Shown here: positions 61,491 through 64,000 of the stretch, piece after piece | Layout: each line of letters begins with the position of its first letter | Numbering within the stretch: position 1 is the stretch's first letter | From: Candidatus Blautia faecigallinarum | GTDB lineage: Bacteria > Bacillota > Clostridia > Lachnospirales > Lachnospiraceae | Reading direction: 5' to 3' | DNA length: 64,000 bases | NCBI GenBank assembly: GCA_019116385.1 | Contig: DXBU01000090.1 | Coordinates: 1-64,000 of the forward strand | Notes under the pieces: model-generated | Databases searched by the model: none | What the model saw: the letters and a program-made list of their open reading frames with translations, nothing else | Told to the model about the DNA's origin: nothing | Translations under genes and position numbers: made by a program

Positions 61491-62300
61491 TCAGATATCG
61501 TCAAGATGATTTTTCTTTTGTTTTTCTTTATTCAGACATCTTTTGTCTTGAGGACGCCGGAACACCCACAGCAGCATCCCTATGCCTGCCGCAGCTGTAA
61601 AAATACTGATAAACTGAGAGGTGGATAAAAGGCCCACACTTCCCCGTACCAGATCTCCCCGGAAAAACTCCAGCACAAACCGTCCGATACTATAGAACAA
61701 AAGATAGCAGGCGGCGATCTGTCCATCCGCTTTTTTTCTTTTTGCCAAAAAAATCAAAATGGTAAAATGGAGAAAATCCAGCACACTGGCATAAATCTGT
61801 GTGGGGATCAAAGGAACACCATTGGGGGCGAAATCTGAATTTTTAAAAGTAATGGAAAAAGCCGAAGGGGTCTCCTTCCCATAACAGCACCCTGCCAGCA
61901 GGCAGCCGATCCGGCCAAAGCCCTGGGCAAGGGCAATAGAAGGCATGACCAGGTCAAACATTTTTAAAAATTCTAATTTTTTCCTCTTGCAAAAAAGATA
62001 CCCCGTCAGTATCCCTCCAAGAATTCCTCCGTATACCACAAAGCCATCTGTAAATGTGCGGATCGCAAAGCCGGAATCCCTAAGAAGTGTTTTCCATTCC
62101 GTGATCCAGAAAAGTAATTTAGCTCCCAAAAAGCCCCCTAAAGCACACCATATGGTCAAAAAAAATACCTGTTCATAGGGAAGGTTCTGTTTTTTTGCCC
62201 GGTATTCCGCTGTAAAATAGGCAAAAAGAATGCCCAGGGCGATCATCGTCCCGTATCCGTAGACAGTAAACGGCCCTATGGTAAGTAATTCATTTTTCAT
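61491..62300 (-). CDS. lgt: Prolipoprotein diacylglyceryl transferase
   Basis: DGFVVYGGILGGILTGYLFCKRK...QGFGRIGCLLAGCCYGKET...GRFVLEFFRGD. Confidence 0.94.
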   Translation of the reverse strand: MKNELLTIGPFTVYGYGTMIALGILFAYFTAEYRAKKQNLPYEQVFFLTIWCALGGFLGAKLLFWITEWKTLLRDSGFAIRTFTDGFVVYGGILGGILTGYLFCKRKKLEFLKMFDLVMPSIALAQGFGRIGCLLAGCCYGKETPSAFSITFKNSDFAPNGVPLIPTQIYASVLDFLHFTILIFLAKRKKADGQIAACYLLFYSIGRFVLEFFRGDLVRGSVGLLSTSQFISIFTAAAGIGMLLWVFRRPQDKRCLNKEKQKKNHLDDI

Positions 62301-63100
62301 ATCTGATCTTTATCCTCTTCTTTACACAAAAGATTTTCCGAAACAAACAATTCCAAAAGACGTCGGTTTGCCCGGTCATTTTTTTCCTTTCCCTCCAGGG
62401 CGTCTCCATCCCATTCGCCGCAGATATCTACCCCCAGAAGAGGTGTACCGGATGTTTTCATTCTCTTTCCCATCCTTTTCAGCGCTTCCAAGAGGGTATC
62501 CAGTTTCATCTCACCCTGGCTCCAGGCAGTCGCTGCGTCCGCCTTATCAAGAATATCCTTATCAATAGAAAAATAAAAGGGCAGATCCATAGGAAGCTCC
62601 TGTAGGAAATCATACAGGACGTTTTCCTGTCCGGCCGCTTTTCCTCCTAAAAACCGTGTCCGTTTTTGAAAAGAAGGATCGATCTGTAGAAAGTCTTCTT
62701 CCGAAGGTCCCACCAGAACGATTTCTTTCAGATAAGGAAGAGAAGAAAGGCTGTCTGCCGCCCATCCGCCGCAAGATAAGATCCCGCCGAATGCCGGCGG
62801 CTGCATGTCTGTATGATTATCAAATAAAAGCAGCCGGAAGGGCTCCTGGATCTTTTCCAGCCAGATCCGGCTCATATAATGATAATTCCCGGAATCAATA
62901 AAATGAATCCCTTGTGCCGAAAATTTCTGTATTTTTTTCCGAATGCTATCCATTGCCTCTTCGTCGCAGTAGCAATTGCTTCCGGGAAGCCCCTGTACCT
63001 CCACCCAGCTGCTATTTTTTATTCCCTCGTGGAAGCGCTCCTGCCTGTATATTCCGGAAAAATCCATAAGTACAATTTCAAATTTACTCTCTCTGCTCAT
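62297..63100 (-). CDS. Arginase-family (ureohydrolase fold) protein of unknown substrate
   Basis: LLLFDNHTDMQPPAFGG and FYFSIDKDILDKADAATAWSQGEM, LLGVDICGEWD. Confidence 0.78.
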   Translation of the reverse strand: MSRESKFEIVLMDFSGIYRQERFHEGIKNSSWVEVQGLPGSNCYCDEEAMDSIRKKIQKFSAQGIHFIDSGNYHYMSRIWLEKIQEPFRLLLFDNHTDMQPPAFGGILSCGGWAADSLSSLPYLKEIVLVGPSEEDFLQIDPSFQKRTRFLGGKAAGQENVLYDFLQELPMDLPFYFSIDKDILDKADAATAWSQGEMKLDTLLEALKRMGKRMKTSGTPLLGVDICGEWDGDALEGKEKNDRANRRLLELFVSENLLCKEEDKDQI

Positions 63101-63274
63101 ACATACATCTTATCATGGACATTCCCTTTCTGCAACTTGACGCGGCTATAAAAAATTTAGGCACTATTTTTTCAACTTTTTTTAAAAAAGTATTTTTTTT
63201 CTGCTGATTATGTGCTATATTAAGCAAAGTATGTCAGATAATGGCAAATAAAACTATAGAAGGGAAAAATACAA

Positions 63275-63706
63275 ATAAAAAAGTTTATTGAAGAGTTTAA
63301 AGCTTTTGCACTCCGCGGCAATATGATGGATATGGCCGTCGGCGTTATCATCGGCGGTGCTTTTTCCAACATCGTCACCTCACTGACAGATAACTTCATC
63401 AATCCGATCCTAAATTTAGTTACAGGAGCAGAGGTGTATAGTCTGCAGGATGTTTCCAAGTTTGCTTCCAATTTTGTATCTGCACTTGTGAATTTCCTGA
63501 TCATGGCTTTCGTGCTGTTCTGTCTTTTAAAAGCAGTAAACAAACTTGCTTCTCTTGGACGGAAAAAAGAAGCTCCTGCAGCGCCTACCACTAAGAAATG
63601 TCCTTACTGCCTCAGTGAGATCCCCATTGATGCTACCAGATGTCCCCATTGTACTTCTGAGCTTCCGGCAGCAGAAACGGCAGATCAGGCTAAATTGAAC
63701 GGCTAA
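63275..63706 (+). CDS. mscL: Large-conductance mechanosensitive channel MscL with C-terminal zinc ribbon; likely ATA start
   Basis: (M)KKFIEEFKAFALRGNMMDMAVGVIIGGAFSNIVTSLTDNFINPIL...KKCPYCLSEIPIDATRCPHCTSEL; in-frame TAG at 63257 bounds the reading frame. Confidence 0.9.
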   Translation: MKKFIEEFKAFALRGNMMDMAVGVIIGGAFSNIVTSLTDNFINPILNLVTGAEVYSLQDVSKFASNFVSALVNFLIMAFVLFCLLKAVNKLASLGRKKEAPAAPTTKKCPYCLSEIPIDATRCPHCTSELPAAETADQAKLNG

Positions 63707-63715
63707 AAAACAAAC

Positions 63716-63743
63716 GGCTTTTGGAAAATTTTTTCCAAAAGCC
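63716..63743. terminator. Bidirectional terminator
   Basis: GGCTTTTGGAAAA-TT-TTTTCCAAAAGCC perfect 13-bp stem. Confidence 0.9.
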
Positions 63744-63764
63744 TTATTTTTTACCTGCACATTT

Positions 63765-64000
63765 TTAATCCTTCCACTCCTCCAAGGGTTCTTCATCGGA
63801 AAAAAACCAGGAAGACGGCTGTTCTTCTTTTTGCTGCTGGGGTTCCTCTCCGGCAGTCTCTTCCTCGGCCGGTTGTTCCTCAACCGCCTGTTCCACGACC
63901 ACTTGTTCCTCAGCCGGTTGTTCCTCGGCCGCTTGTTCCTCAGGTGCTTGTTCCTCGGCCGCTTGTTTCTCAGCTGCTTGTTCCTCGGCCGCTTGTTCCT
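63765..64000 (-). CDS. C-terminal part of a Glu/Gln/Ala repeat protein (runs off window edge)
   Basis: ...EQAAEEQAAEKQAAEEQAPEEQAAEEQPAEEQVVVEQAVEEQPAEEETAGEEPQQQKEEQPSSWFFSDEEPLEEWKD*. Confidence 0.7.
   Translation of the reverse strand, partial: EQAAEEQAAEKQAAEEQAPEEQAAEEQPAEEQVVVEQAVEEQPAEEETAGEEPQQQKEEQPSSWFFSDEEPLEEWKD
63857..64000. repeat. Tandem 15-bp repeats inside the E/Q/A-rich coding region
   Basis: Unit close to GCTTGTTCCTCGGCC repeated with drift to the window end. Confidence 0.85.

Noticed and set aside
63857-64000. Tandem repeats considered as a CRISPR array
   Set aside because: Units are 15 bp, contiguous, in frame and coding; no spacers

Overview
The window looks like ordinary chromosome from a spore-forming Firmicute, probably Lachnospiraceae (inference from gene content and synteny, no search run). 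It is dense and mostly minus-strand. Main blocks: (1) a decayed IS200/IS605 remnant between a MarR-like regulator gene and a degenerate copy of that gene's 5' end; (2) cotJABC; (3) two chromate-transporter halves with a divergent LysR gene; (4) hppA; (5) fba, tRNA-Tyr and a GH13 amylase; (6) the hup-yabO-yabP-yabQ-divIC-spoIIE-tilS-hpt-ftsH sporulation/division block; (7) cca and T-box-proS; (8) a three-gene GT2 plus two polytopic membrane proteins module (DUF2298-like and a related protein); (9) cwlD and a GH18 protein; (10) mecA, a small ferredoxin missing from the ORF track, dnaB-rplI-gdpP and rpsF-ssb-rpsR; (11) sortase B, GH78, tRNA-fMet and a PPi-type PFK; (12) a nucleobase permease, an S8 protease and a complete V-type ATPase operon; (13) lgt, an arginase-family protein and mscL. 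Most unusual signals: a perfect 16-bp inverted repeat that would hide the permease Shine-Dalgarno only in read-through transcripts; mscL with no ATG/GTG/TTG where the conserved N-terminus begins (ATA instead); the GT2/membrane-protein glycosylation-like module; residue-level evidence for a Na+ V-ATPase alongside a K+-independent PPase and a PPi-type PFK; and a SpoIIE lacking most of its membrane domain. No CRISPR array, prophage or defence island was seen.
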